DNA from: Hypomyces perniciosus
Lineage: Eukaryota > Ascomycota > Sordariomycetes > Hypocreales > Hypocreaceae
Reading direction: 5' to 3'
Length of the DNA: 64,000 nucleotides
Assembly (NCBI GenBank): GCA_008477525.1
Contig: SPDT01000007.1
Location: 3,038,001 to 3,102,000 of the forward strand
The translations under genes and the position numbers were made by a program. Every line of letters starts with the position of its first letter. Within the stretch, counting starts at the first letter, position 1. Under the pieces are notes generated by a model that did not search any database, was not told the origin of the DNA, and saw only the letters and a list, made by a program, of their open reading frames with translations. Shown in pieces: positions 23,202 through 35,559 of the stretch.

Positions 23202-24695
23202 TTAGAGTGACACAGCTGTGGCTGTTACGGGGGAAGTGTACGATACTCTGTGAGTATTCATTCACTTCATGCAGGGACGGAGCAACGAATATCCCGGGTG
23301 GAAATGGGTTGTGTGTCGAATCACGGCGAAGGAAGAGGACGGAGTACTACTATATCAACTTGACCTTCTTCGTATACATTCTTTTACCCACAGTCATTTC
23401 AAAGTGTGTGCAATGTCCCCGCAAGAGATGATGGCGTGATTTTACATATTAAGATGTCATAAATGGAAGTTTCCTGCTGTGTTTGTCCCCTCCAATGTAG
23501 GTAGATAGATATCAGCGTCATGCTGCGTATCAGCCATTACTGCGTAGCGAACATAATACCAAATACCTTAACCTCAAACCCACATGTCACAGCCCGATAG
23601 TCGAAACCCAGAGGAGAAAAGGGAATCATCACACATATTCCACAGCATTGCTGCCTGAATAGTTCACGATGCTACAGTGACAGAACTACATCTGGCAGAA
23701 ATTAATAGGGTAGGTTATGGGACACATCTGAGTGAGTGTTAATAATGTTCGAATTGGTCACACTCATTGGCACTCTTGGATGGCTTAAGTTACTAGATCT
23801 ACGTAGGAAAGGTCACCTCGTCTAACTAATGAATCCCGAATAAAGCTAGAAGAACCTGGACTTTGGTACAGGGCTCGACAATAAGATGTTCGAAGTCTTC
23901 ACATCACAGAATCCGTATGCGGAGTAGAACTACGGGAGTACGGAGTACATACCGCCATGACATCACCTATATATCCAATTGAGGAAAAGCGTTGAAGTGA
24001 ACACGAAGATGTCGCGAGTGTGGCGCGAAAACGTGTCACGCTAATGCAAATCCCTTCGTCAGAAACGCGTATATTAACGTGCTTCGCGTCCGGAGCGCTC
24101 CGGTTATCCCTTTCGTTCATAGCGTTGGCTAGATCACACGAGGTTGAGCTTGGAAACCCCTCAACAGACAATGGTATGAAGACATGATTAGAGGAAATAA
24201 TCACTATGATTGAGGTGCCGTACTATCACAATCAGCCAGCCGGTTCGGCCATCCAGGCAGGCCAGGCGTGTCATCCATCCATCCATTCGTCCATCCAATC
24301 CAGACACAAACAGATCCAGTGCTACACTCCTGAAAAAAAAATAACAATCAACTCCTTGCTCCCACGTTGATCCTTCGTGTGGGAGGGTAAAAGTGCCTTG
24401 GACAACTTTCTGCTCAATCCCCTTTTATCCCATTCCAGTAAATATGGCGCGTTGCGCAATGTGTCAACGGCGCAGACCATCTATAAAAAACGACGCCAAA
24501 CAGGCATAACATCCAAATGGAATTAAAGGCCTTGCCTTGACTGAAGAGAAGGGAAATAATAACATAGAAAATAAGGAAGGGAGGATGACAATAAAGGGTT
24601 AGAAACGCACAACAGGAAGGGGGGTTTGTACGCCATGGTATCATATACATGAAAAAAAAAGTAAAGAGGATCTTTAAGAGACGGAAGCAGAGCCA
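23202..24695. other. convergent intergenic region
   Basis: This 1.5-kb spacer lies between the mucin-like gene and the Whi5-like gene. It holds one TACGGAGTA copy (23939-23947) and a degenerate one near 23340, plus a CATCCATC run near 24270-24300. No coding sequence is supported. Confidence 0.5.
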
Positions 24696-25918
24696 TTATG
24701 CCAGCGGTTCGTCAAACGTAAGCCGCCTTCTTGCCACGCTCAAGGGAGTGCGGGTAGCCGACAGGGGGTTTGGCGTTTTCCAGACCTTTTGAGCAGGACT
24801 CGGGGTGATGTTGACAAAGTCGGCGAAGTCGAAGCCCTGTCCAGGCGTGTTGGGGAATGGATTGCCTCCACCGGGGGTAGTCATCATCGATGAAGGTAGG
24901 TCTAGTTTGCTGCTCTTAGGTGGCGGTGTCGAGGGACGGTCCATCCGGCCCCGGTTGGACTTGATTGCTGGTGAGGGTGAGGCAGCAAGATACAACAATA
25001 GGTCCGCACCCTCTTCACCGGTTTTGCCCCCATCGTTTCCAGCACCATTGCCCTTGTTCCTCCTCAAGGAACGAGACTGCATTGGCGGCGTGCGAGGCGG
25101 AGATGATCGGATGTTGGTCGCAGCAAACGAGTGCGCCGGGAGGAGATCGTCGTCATCGTCAGATGGGGCGGCGAAATTTGGAATGGTGTTGAAGTCGTTG
25201 GTCATCCGCCGCTGCTGGAAGAAGGAGACATCGGGCCCAGCGGATGTGGTGAAGTGCTGTTGCCGACGGGGTTTAACAGGTGATGACTGTGTCAGCTGAT
25301 GGCCGTCTCTCCATGGATTGTGGCCCGAAAAGGACTTGTGTGCGGTGGGAGATGCGCGGAAGCGTTTGGTGGGACTCGAACAATCGTTATCAAACGAGGC
25401 AAAGTAGGTGCGTTTGCGATGGCCCGAGCTGCCATTACTGGAACCGACTGCATCGGAAAACAGTGGCGCCTTGAGTGGCGAGCTCATGAGTGTTCTTGAG
25501 GGATAAGGTAGGTCAGATGCGCTTGACGATGAGTCGGAGAGCACATCGCCTTCGTAGAGGCGCTTTCGCCGGATCTCCTCCTCCACCTTGGGTTCGATGA
25601 TGTCGAGCGTGAGGTCTTCCCAACCATGCTTGGTTTTGAATTGGGCGAGTGCGAGACGGTTTTGCAGTCGACGGGCAATCTGTGTTGTAACTCCTTGTAA
25701 GCATGACACATGCAGATATAAAAGACGCCGAATTAACGAAAACTTGCTTCCATCAATCCTAAAAGAGGGATTGACATTGGTAACAAGCGGGGGGCGAGGA
25801 CGGAGGAGGAGGAGGAAGAGAGGGGGGGATAAGGACAAAGACTTACTTTGCTCACTTCTGCACGCTTGAGAACACAATCCGCAACATGCTCTGGTTGCTT
25901 CTTCCACGGCGACGACAT
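24696..25918 (-). CDS. Whi5/Nrm1-type G1/S transcriptional repressor
   Basis: This is a 351-aa protein. Exon 1 (25918-25847) encodes 24 aa (MSSPWKKQPEHVADC...AEVSK). Exon 2 (25679-24696) starts at IARRLQNRLALAQF. The intron (GTAAGT...CACAG) is 167 nt and has a long pyrimidine tract. The junction rebuilds the short Whi5/Nrm1 family motif, EVSKIARRLQNRLALAQF followed by KTKHGWEDLTL. In yeast this motif contacts SBF or MBF and represses G1/S genes until phosphorylated. The rest is predicted to be disordered and Ser/Pro-rich, with many SP/TP sites (SSPLKAP, SSPTKR, SSPVKPR, SSPPRTPP, TPSPAQK), as expected for a cyclin-CDK target. A basic SPTKRFR stretch may serve nuclear import. The motif is short, so the family call rests on it and on the overall composition. 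Confidence 0.8.
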
Positions 25919-26657
25919 GGCTGCGACTGTTTCTGCCCCTATCTGGCCTTGAGGGCCCTGAATTGCTTGTTGATGGACCGAATTATCTTGTGCGATGGTT
26001 GCGCTGGCAGATATGTTGGGGCAGAGAGGGAGAGTTGTCAGAGCGTGAACCAGGAGACAAAGGTTCAAAGGTTTGATGGTGCAATGCGGTGCGGCGTTGT
26101 GCAGTAAAACGGACTGCCCGAGCAGCGGCAGAGCGCTGAGTTTAAGGGAGGCACCTGCAGGCTTTTTTGGTGGGCAGAACGGCGGCTACGGAGGCTGCCG
26201 TGCAGGAGGCACTAACTAATAACTGCCCGGAGTGTAATTACCAAAGTAAGACGCTCTGGCTGACTTTGTCCAGCGGCCGCAGTGATCTCAGCTGGTAATA
26301 CAAAGCCGCTGAAGGGAGCCCCCGGAGAATGGGCGGTCGCTGATTGATAGCCTAGGAACGTTTCAAGTGTGCGAATGATTTGCTGTCGTTGTTGCTTTGA
26401 AACCCTGCTAGAGCCCAAGTCCCGAGTCCCGATGAAAAGGCAGCCGGTTGCTGCAGTATCGCAAAGGTGGGGATTTTTTCTTCTTCCTCCCCTCCCTGCT
26501 GGCTTGGAATTTCCGCGAGTCCAAATTGTTCGCATCCAGCTCTCTCCACTGGAAAGCCAGTCGGGAAAACCTCACAAGCGAACAGGGGCCTGTAGAATCC
26601 AGCCCTGAGCAACGCCTTGACCCAAACCCTTGTCGGTTATTTATTAACTGGCTAGTA

Positions 26658-26728
26658 CGGAGTACGGAGTATGGAGTACAATGTATTACCTATCCCGTGC
26701 TGCTTTTTACTCCGTACTGAGTACTCCG
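26658..26728. repeat. imperfect inverted repeat made of TACGGAGTA units
   Basis: The left arm 26658-26678 and right arm 26708-26728 pair at 18 of 21 positions across a 29-nt loop. The left side contains two overlapping TACGGAGTA copies (26656 and 26663) and the right side one TACTCCGTA (26708). Confidence 0.8.
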
Positions 26729-28738
26729 AGCTTCACGCAAGGGAGAGAGAGAAAAGGGCGACATGATTCTCCGTCTTGCCCACGGAGTCTTTTAAGAGCA
26801 CGGCTGCAAAGTTACATTCTCATGAGGAAGGCCGTTCATTCAGTATGCTTAGTGTTGGTTGGCTGACAAGGTTTTGGGGCTGAATGGTGATATGCCTAAT
26901 GCATCATCCCTCATTGGCTTTCAGCATTTCTTACAACCGGGCCAACGCTTTGGACTTTATTGGTTGCGGCAGAAGGCAGTGGCCTCGACGGAGTAGTACA
27001 TGTATAGATAGGTACATACTATTGCACATGGCCCTAGATGAACAGGGCCACAATGGAGGTTTGATGCGCACTGCTTCGTATCGATATCGCTTCTACGAAG
27101 TACTTCATACTCTTTAGAATAATGAATCAGAGAGTCTCACATAGGTAGTATATTTATACGACCTACCAACCAGGTATGCAGGCAGTGATGTCAGCGCAGT
27201 GTAGTCATGGCGACGCCCCATCTCAGATGGCTGATAAGGCGGGGATAGTGCTGGGGGCAGACCAAGCAAACATTTTGCTGTAAAAAACTGGAGCCAAGGC
27301 TCATCACGACCATGAGAGGTGTTGTGGCATCGAGATGAATGCAAACCTTACCTATAGCACTTGGCGTTATGGCCATACGAATTACGCCATTCACAATAGG
27401 AAAGATCACCATGATCCATGATTCACCTTGCGAGGGATGACCGGCATCTCAAATGCAACTCCGCCCTCGCCCTCCAAACAAAAAACAGCCATCTTACCTA
27501 GCCAACAGTCTTGGCACAGTATTCTCTTCAACCCCGATTTACTTTGAACCCCCTGAAACATTCGTTGGCAAACAAATGTTTAGGCAGCGAATTTGTCACT
27601 ATCGGTACGAGACCATCAGACAGGAGAATCCAGGATTGGATAGGTGGATCGAGGTTGTTGGATAATGAGAATAGATGCATCATCTCCTTTTCGAGAAAGA
27701 GTGAAATCGTTCCTAGCCAGTTGACCTGGGCTGTATGGCTGTTGCTATCATCCCAAACGAATGAGCGAGAGAATTTCCCATCCCTTATTAGCTAGTAGAG
27801 TCCTGAAGGTGGACAGTGATGAGATCCAGCTTATGCTGACATTATCTGCGAGTGACGACGGCCCAATCTTTCCTTGGACGTGATTGAGGAAAGCCAGGCA
27901 GTCCGCCATCGCAGCACACTTTGCTATGCAGCTATTGGAACCTTGGGTCGGGGTTTAGACATCACAAGAGAAGAGACTTTTAGGGATCCTGTCTGTGTAA
28001 CGTCTCCTGCTCATTTCATGAAGTTTCGGCATAAGGTCTCTATGGAAGACCTTGAGCTGATGAGTTTGATGTCAGAAGTAGAGATGTATATTTCCCTTAT
28101 GGAGGTAAGCCTGAGTTTGATCAACATATTACTATTGCAGTAGTGGTACCTGGGTTTATGAAGTTGCATACGAAGTAGACCACTTGACTATATTACGGAA
28201 GCTTTTAACGGAAATAGAGATCGTTGCCCTATCTCACACCTGAGACGAATGACTTGGTACAGCTCTACCTGGATGGAAACTTGTGCTATGTTGATGGCCT
28301 TGTAGTCTAGCCTATACAGGAAATCTGATTACTAAGTCAAATAAACATATTGCGGTTAGCTCCACGATTCAGACATGGCATGGTGAAGAAGCATCTGAAG
28401 AGGATCAAGTCGGGGGCCTTCTTGTGAAACTACTGTCTTGAGAGAGAAAAAAAACCCACGCTTTTACCGTGTGGTGCAAAGCTTGCTGTCAGGTAAATTC
28501 GAACGCACTACTCGGCCGTACCTGATGCATTCAAATTCCACTCAATCTCAGGTATCTGACTTGTCTCAGATGTTGGCTTTGAAAAGGGTCTCACACAGGT
28601 ACGGAGTACTACTAACTAATAATGTGATGCGGCTTTTGAAAGTTCCCTTGATGCTCCCTCAGACTAGGTCGAGTTGGACAATGACCTGAAATTAATAGAC
28701 AGAAATAGGGCAAAACGTTGGGTGAATGACAGCAGAAC

Positions 28739-28770
28739 ATGCCAAACTCACAAGCAGGGGAGTTTGGCAT
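28739..28770. repeat. perfect 11-bp inverted repeat (hairpin)
   Basis: ATGCCAAACTC (28739-28749) and its exact reverse complement (28760-28770) flank a 10-nt loop. It lies in the gene-poor stretch with no gene nearby. Confidence 0.8.
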
Positions 28771-29087
28771 AATATTGTACATCGTACGAAGTACGTGTTG
28801 TTGCGTGTGCTCTGGCTGAATGAGTGCATACTAATGGAGTGTTTTGAACGCATTTAGTTAATTGGCGACTAATTTTGGGGTGAACATGGACAGCGTCTGA
28901 TCGGCGACAGCTCTCGGCGCTTCCGCACCTGTTGCATGCGTTTTGGCGGGTGGCGCAAGGTGTGAATGAAATACGAAGTTGGGAAGGGATGAAAAGCGCC
29001 GAGGGTTGAAGATGATCGACAGGTTTTTCCACAAATCTCCTTGCGGATCTAGCTGCCAAGCTGGCTTATAATAGGTACTACTTCTCG

Positions 29088-29141
29088 TACTCCGTACTCC
29101 CTATGTACATATATACTCCGTACTAGTACTAGTACTCCGTA
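29088..29141. repeat. cluster of three TACTCCGTA motifs
   Basis: Exact copies lie at 29088-29096, 29114-29122 and 29133-29141, separated by CTAGTACTAGTA-type and ATGTACATATAT-type palindromic sequence. Confidence 0.8.
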
Positions 29142-30726
29142 GTATGTATGTATCTTCAACAAGAACTCCATGTCTTGTGCTCCGTGTCTGATGAACCGAG
29201 TCGTGGTTTCGTTTGATAGTTTTATACGTGTCAAAGTCTTGCCGGCTTCATCATATCTCATATCGAATGAGTGTGGCTCACTTATTGCCGATCATCCATA
29301 CATATGATGTCGTCGTCTTCATTTTCACAGCCGCCGACCTGTGGCTGCCAATCAGCCACCTCAAGGTTTCGATAGCGCCTCTTGATCAGCCTTCCATCGG
29401 GGCTACTAAAATCAGAGCATTCATGCATGCAAGCTCCCCCAGAACCGGCAGCAAAATCGCCGGGAGGTGGCTGGAGCAGCAGCCTAGGTCGTAGCCGAGC
29501 CGCCGTTTTTTCTGTTGGCCCACTCAGCCATTTCCCTCTGGCTTGCAGATGACTTGAGCCACCACGCTCATATCAGACGAAGAGTCTTGAATACTTTTCT
29601 TTGTGCTCATCCACGTCAGCTGTTGGTGCATGCGGAAGCATTATTAGCTCTGATTCAGATCCATGACTGCTCCCCCAGCGGTGAAAGAGAGGCACTCGTG
29701 ATACCACAAGCAAACAATTGAACGTGTCCTACAAAGCAGCCAGTCGTACCAGGAACATCTGCGGAGTATTAATACTACTACTACGAGTAGAAGAACCTTT
29801 GAAACGAATTGGCCATCCTCTGCCCCGCAACTCGTCCCCCTGCCACTCTATTATCGTCTGTGACAGACCAACAATCATCAATCAAGCAAGCCATCAAAAG
29901 GTGTGTTGCGACGTCATCGATCCGGCTGTACCCCCCCCCCCTTCAATTTGGCCGTAAAACCAGCTAAGCCTTGGTTCGTTTGGTTTGGCCGCGGAGCAGA
30001 CGGATACGGGAGTTGGAACAGCACGAAGACGCCATCTACGTAACGCCGTGTATGCAGGCGGTTGAAGGGGGCAGCATGTAGCTTCTGCTCTCCGCCACTG
30101 GCACTTGTCAGTTTCCTTCCAGCTGCCTCTTCCCCAAACTATTTCCTTCATCTTCATCCTACCTACTCGTAGGTATTGCCAGAGAGGAAGAGGAAGGAGG
30201 GTAAAGGTGCCTGGCATCCGCTCGCTCGTGAGGAACAACTGCACCACTGGTGCTTCTTCCTGCCCTCACACCTTCGCCTTCGCCTTCGCAGCTTTCAGGC
30301 CTCTTGAAGCTTGTCCTGAGACTCTATCGTTCTGACCCGGCCGCATGAATCTCGTGGCCATTCCGTCCTTCTTTCTCTAATCTCCGGCGACTGGCTGGTG
30401 TGAGCATCAGCGCATGTCAGCCACAGCCACTCATCTCGAGAGGCAGAATCGCAACGCCTGCCATACTCGTACCTACGACCCATCACCACCATCGTCGTCA
30501 TCATTGCGGGCGCAAAAATCGCGAATCATTAACTGCAGAGACGGCCTGTCGGCCTATTGTGAACGAATTTGACTCGTGCCGGTCCCTCTTTTCCACCACC
30601 GAGAACGATTGATTTCCGCTGTTTGATTTTCGCTCGTTCCATCAATCACCCTGACCCTCGTTCGTCATCATTTGTCGCTTGGAAGCGAACAGGGATCTCC
30701 CGCGCGAACTACGACCCACCCGATCG

Positions 30727-30735
30727 TACGGAGTA
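30727..30735 (+). repeat. TACGGAGTA motif in a 5' leader
   Basis: An exact motif copy sits 26 bases before the metallopeptidase ATG, the copy closest to a start codon in the window. Confidence 0.8.
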
Positions 30736-30760
30736 GTACCGTCACTCGAGCTCGCCAGCC

Positions 30761-33327
30761 ATGGCCCCGAACTTCCTCAATTTTAAGGAGTTGCGCCGCC
30801 GATCAAGAGCAAGCTTCCGTACCGACAACTCAACCGATACCTCGAGCGATGGCGCCGTAAGCCACGATACCACGCCGTCGAGTGGTTCTCTTACGCCCCC
30901 GTCCATCGCCCATCATTCGGATCCTGCCCTCAATTTACAGCTCAAAGATACCAATCCATCGCATCAGCATCCGCAACAGCACCAGCCTCGGCCCATGATG
31001 GCTCCGGGTGTAAATACGAGCAGATACAGCGTCTCGGGCATGTCGGGTCTTGGTTCCCCCTCTCCTAACGGGAGGACAAACTTGCCCATGTCGCAATACG
31101 CTCCACGAGTTCACAATGTATCAGATAATGCATGGGTACGTTGTCTTGTTCTGCTTGTGTTGCTCATCTCTACAATGCCATAATACACCTAAAAACTTGC
31201 CTTGACAGATTGTTTCATTGTTGATTGAAAACGGAAGCTTCGTCTCTTGTACTGACATATACCAGGTTTACCAGAAGGCTCTTCTTGTGCATGGTACAAT
31301 TGGAGAGACGGCAAAGCACCGGCTCGATGGCACTCTCATCGTCAGTAGGCTCGACGACAACTTCCCTCCCATTAACTGGCCAGTATGCGAGTCTCACTTC
31401 AAGGCCCTTATCTACCTACAGCCAGGCCCAAACAAGATCAGACTCGAGTTCTCTAGTCCCAAGCTCGCCAATAGTGCCACCTCGAATCCGATCCATGTTT
31501 CCTACTTTACCCTCCACATGCTGCCCTCCTTGAATTCTCCCCCTTTACAACTTGCTATCCTCGTGGGCAAAGACTCGCCAGCGACTTTTGATGCCCTACC
31601 GGCTCGTGCAGAAAGGGAAGGAAATGGCCTTGACACGGCTGTCAAGAAGTTTCGAATGGCGGCATATCTCTGGCAAGCATTCACAGCTGAGCAGATGTGG
31701 AGGCATAAGTTTGGACGGCGAACATTTCGATTTGAAGAAGAGTGGATGTCAGGCACTGCCAATCACCGGGATAGAGAGCATGGGACGATGCGATCTGAGG
31801 CCAGGGTTCACATCATCCGGTCTGACAAGACAGTGGCCGAGTTGCGGGACCTCAACAAAGCACAGCAGTATGACAAGGCTGCCGACAAAAACGCCCTCTT
31901 TGGTATCGCAGCCGACGCAGTAAAGAAACACTTGATGCCACTTCCTGGCCAGAAACAGTATGTTGCCGTTTTGCTGCTAGATGCTCATTGGGACAGGGGT
32001 GCCAAAACCATCAGGGGCCACGCTGCGCTTGGTGGAAGCGTTGGGGAATTACAACTGGGTATTTTCGGGTCACATTGCCTGCAGAGCTATCCCAGCTGCT
32101 TTGAGGAAGTAGTACCGGCATTTACGGACTGCACCCCCACCGACACCAACTTCGTGGCAAATGACTGTAATGATGCAGGAAGCTCCTGGGAGGCGGCCAA
32201 TATTGGCATTGGCGCGCATTTGCATGAGGTCGGCCATCTATTTGGGTGTCCCCATCAAGAGGGAGGGATCATGCTGAGAGACTACGTGGTTCTCAACCGA
32301 AGCTTCGTTATCCGTGAAGCCTACTCCACGCGAACCAAATCCAAAGGGGGCCTGGCTTTGCAAGGGGACGAGTGTGGCTGGCATCGACTGGATTGCCTTC
32401 GCTTTCGAGCTCACCCTGCCTTCAGACTACCCAATGACCCCTCCATGCATCCAGATGACAGCATTCAGGCATTTGCCATTGATGGCGGCAATGTTCTGGT
32501 GGTAGCTGCAACTGGCATTTCCTTTGTGGAGATTTTTGGTGAAGGAGACGATGTCTGCCACTCGTGGATTGAGTATACACCGGATAACAGCCCGGTTCAG
32601 AGACAGGTGACGCTGGTCGAACAGGACCTGCGGGCAAGATTATCTGATGCCAAGAGGAAAGGTCGGGTGAGAGTATCGATCAAGTCGCATGGTGGAGGAT
32701 CCCTAGATATTGATGACTTTAAGGCTTTTGCGTCAAAGGACTCATCGGTGAAGCTGCCTGGTGGGAAGACAGCCTTCCGAAGCAGGAAGTTGGGGCAATC
32801 GAGTATGGACGGGAGCGAGCCTCAGGAAGTCGTCTTTACCAGTGCTTTGAAGTATGACCGGGTTCTGTCAAAGATTGTTGTACACCATGGTTCGGCTCTG
32901 GATGGACTCGAGTTCATCTATGACGACAACTCAACGCAGCTGTTCGGAAAGAAGGGAGGCAAGGCGAGAGGTGATAGTTTTGACTTTGGTGAGTAAAATG
33001 ACATGCTGAAACAGCAGGGATGCGCACCTACTGACCAAAAATATTCAAGATATTCGACGGGGTGAATACCTGAGCGGTTTTATAGTGAGGGCCGGCTTCT
33101 GGATCGATGGCCTCCAGATTTTGACCAGCCTGGGGAGGAGATCACCCATGTTTGGAAACGCACACGGCGGATCTGCGTATGTTGACCTGGATAGCTTTGA
33201 ACTGTGAGAACTAAAGCTAACCTGGTGTAGGCACACATTAATACCCCCACGAGGATATTCCATCTGTGGCGTCGCAGGCACATGCGGCCCCTGGCTTGAC
33301 GGCTTCTCTGTTTTGATCAAACACTAG
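30761..33327 (+). CDS. metzincin-like metallopeptidase with jacalin-like C-terminal domain
   Basis: This is a 792-aa protein resembling yeast YIL108W (putative peptidase family PF12044). Exons are 30761-31135, 31209-32988, 33050-33176 and 33231-33327. Splice sites are canonical and phases agree. Residues 1-125 are disordered and Ser/Pro/His/Gln-rich, with no signal peptide, so the protein is probably intracellular. The zinc site is H464-E-V-G-H468-L-F-G-C-P-H474, an HExxHxxGxxH metzincin signature with all ligands and the catalytic Glu present. The last ~170 residues (from about DIDDFKAFASKD) resemble a jacalin-like lectin fold, with ALDGLEFIYDDNSTQLFGKKGG, RRGEYLSGFIVRAGFWIDGLQI and a final SICGVAGTCGPWLDGFSV. 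The lectin-like part spans three exons. Physiological substrate and glycan ligand are unknown. Confidence 0.87.
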
Positions 33328-34585
33328 AACACAATTCACCAGACCTAGGGACGAAGATGCAAAAACTTCCTACCCCTTCTATGGTTTCTGTACCTTGTTC
33401 TTACTCTGACTTACCCAATTTTTTTTTCTTTGGTTCTCAACACACCGCACATACGACGATACCATTAGGAAGCAGGAAATCACATGGAACCACGAATACA
33501 TTGGGGGGCATTTCCACATGGCATCTATTCATTCATCATCATCATCAATCCTGAGGAAATTTGATTTCAGGTCTACCTAACACTGGGGCGCCCGAAGCAG
33601 AGCAAGCAGGGCTGCGAACAGTAAGTCGGCCAGCACTTGGCGTTTGGTTGCTTTTCAGACATAGCAGGCATAGGATGTCCTTGGTACATATAAGCGGACA
33701 CATTTGTACACACCAGCAAGGCGCTGGGCAGCAGCTCCGATATGCTATTTTTTTTGTCCTCTACAATGACGGGGGATAGTCGCTGTGAGAGTGAGAGGGT
33801 GTATTGGAGTTGATCCCTGCCAAACCATGATGCATGATGCTTGGTGTCTGGCTTAATAGTAATAATATCACATGAATCATGAGTAGCGAATACGAGACTG
33901 TACTGGAGGTTGAAGAATGGTTCCTCGTGCATCTGCTTTCATGTGAGTGCTCAGAGCTAGTGCACCTGTCAGGCATGTAGTATGTATGTGTACGACCGCC
34001 TGACCTCCTGACGTATCACGCCCTCCTGATCCTGCAAATCGAACAGGGGGGGCACAAGGCAACTGTATGTAATTGAGCCGGTATTTAATGTGCTGTTCGC
34101 TGTGATGAGAGAAACATTTAGTTATAATGTTATGAAGCCGCTCATGGTGAAGGTGACGAGAACCAAGAGGACAGGACTGACTGACTGTAAGCAATACTAC
34201 TACTATCAAGGCCGTGTGTTGTGTCACGTGAACTCGACTCAATCTATCGGCATTTGTACGGACGTTGGTGCTCAAGCTCAACAAGGCAAATGACGGCATC
34301 CCCACCACTGCTCTTCCTTCGTCTTGATCATTGCCAACACAACCGCCTTGAAAAAACGCAAAACAGTACTGTTGACCGATACCAAGAAACGAAGGCTTGA
34401 CTGACGATATCGCACCTCGGACATTGTGGTTGTGGTTGTGGTTGTGGTTGAGGTTGAGGTTGAGGTTGAGGCAGCTCGTTGATTGTCTCCTCCGCTCCTC
34501 GCTGCTATCTGGCCCCGTTCTTGACCTCAACATCTTGTCCTCTGCCAGCCCATATATCAAAGACTCTTCGAGCACACCAGTCACC
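33328..34585. promoter_or_regulatory. intergenic region upstream of phosphatidylserine synthase
   Basis: This 1.26-kb region holds the 3' end of the metallopeptidase gene and the promoter of the synthase gene. It includes a T run near 33420 and the hexamer array at 34425-34471. No gene is visible. Confidence 0.5.
34425..34471 (+). repeat. TTGTGG/TTGAGG hexamer tandem array
   Basis: About four TTGTGG units switch to about four TTGAGG units, 115-160 nt before the synthase start codon. It is probably in the leader or core promoter. Confidence 0.85.
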
Positions 34586-35559
34586 ATGTCAAAACGACCC
34601 AGCACCGCATCAGCGGGCTCGAATGGACCCATAGCAAAGGATGCGACAACACCCCACCAGCCAGGTATGTGGCGAGTTGCGCAGCCTCTTGTCGTGGATA
34701 CGTATACAGGTGCAGATGCTGACCGGTGCGCTCTCGTGAAGCCATTGACAAGCAGAAGATGCTGCTCTCTGCAGATGCCGGCCATTTCTCACTGGTGCGG
34801 GCTATGCACCTCGCCGATCTCATTACGCTTTTGAATGGTACGCCATCTTGCCCTTCCCTCCACCGTGTTGCATGAATTCTGCGACTGGGCGTTGCGATAT
34901 GCTGACGAGATTCCTTATGGGTGTCTAGGGTTCTGCGGTGTCATGTCTATATTCTCGTCCTTGCGCTACTGTCTCGATGAACCGACCGCGCTCGATAACC
35001 TGTGGCTGGCCCTAGGCTTCCTACCCTTTGGCCTGTTCTTCGACTTCTTCGATGGCAAGGTGGCCCGGTGGAGGAAGAAGAGTAGTCTCATGGGCCAAGA
35101 GCTCGATTCTCTTGCCGACTTGGTACGTCGCTCTCTGCTACAGACTCTGGTGGATAGCTGGCGAGGAGATGATCTAACCATCTCCTATAGATTTCGTTTG
35201 GCGTCGCCCCTGCCATGGTGGCCTTCTCCATTGGCCTGCGCTCAGTCGCTGACACTTTTGGCCTCACTTTCTTCGTGCTTTGCGGGCTAACTCGTCTGGC
35301 CCGTTTCAACGTTACAGTTGCAGTCCTGCCCAAGGACGGCAGCGGCAAGAGCAAGTACTTTGAGGGCACGCCAATCCCAACATCATTAGGACTCGACGCC
35401 ATCATGGCCTACTGGGTGCAACAAGGCTGGATCCTACAGGATCTTCCCCTTGGCACCTGGTTCACGGGGACAGCATTGGAGCTTCACCCCGTCGTCCTTT
35501 TGTTTGTGCTTCACGGATGCATGATGACGAGCAAGTCGATACGTATACCGAAGCCTTGA
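34586..35559 (+). CDS. CDP-diacylglycerol--serine O-phosphatidyltransferase (phosphatidylserine synthase)
   Basis: This is a 245-aa enzyme that makes phosphatidylserine from CDP-diacylglycerol and serine in the ER, the first step of the de novo route to PE and PC. Exons are 34586-34664, 34742-34837, 34929-35122 and 35191-35559; phases agree. The CDP-alcohol phosphatidyltransferase signature is complete: D97-x2-D100-G-x2-A-R-x8-G114-x3-D118-x3-D122. Hydrophobic segments surround it ([70 protein letters not shown]), as in multi-pass family members. The length is close to yeast Cho1 (276 aa). A 26-residue polar N-terminus carries Ser and Thr residues that could be phosphorylated, as in Cho1. The third intron sits directly after the signature. 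Confidence in enzyme class is high; Pss versus other CDP-alcohol enzymes rests on the flanking LTRLARFNV and [10 protein letters not shown]. Confidence 0.92.

Larger units (their letters stand above)
25919..30760. other. 4.8-kb gene-poor region
   Basis: No gene is supported here. The left end should contain the Whi5-like promoter and the right end a CT-rich leader for the metallopeptidase. Inside are an inverted repeat built from TACGGAGTA motifs (26658-26728), a motif cluster (29088-29141), a perfect hairpin (28739-28770) and a C run near 29930. One 90-codon frame (27874-28143) looks faintly protein-like but has no recognisable family. Confidence 0.5.

Noticed and set aside
24805..25299. 164-codon plus-strand frame across the Whi5-like exon
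   Set aside because: It overlaps a supported minus-strand exon and has no recognisable domain.
18749..30760. Biosynthetic gene cluster around the membrane protein and Whi5-like gene
   Set aside because: No synthase, synthetase, tailoring enzyme or transporter is present, and the neighbours are unrelated housekeeping functions.
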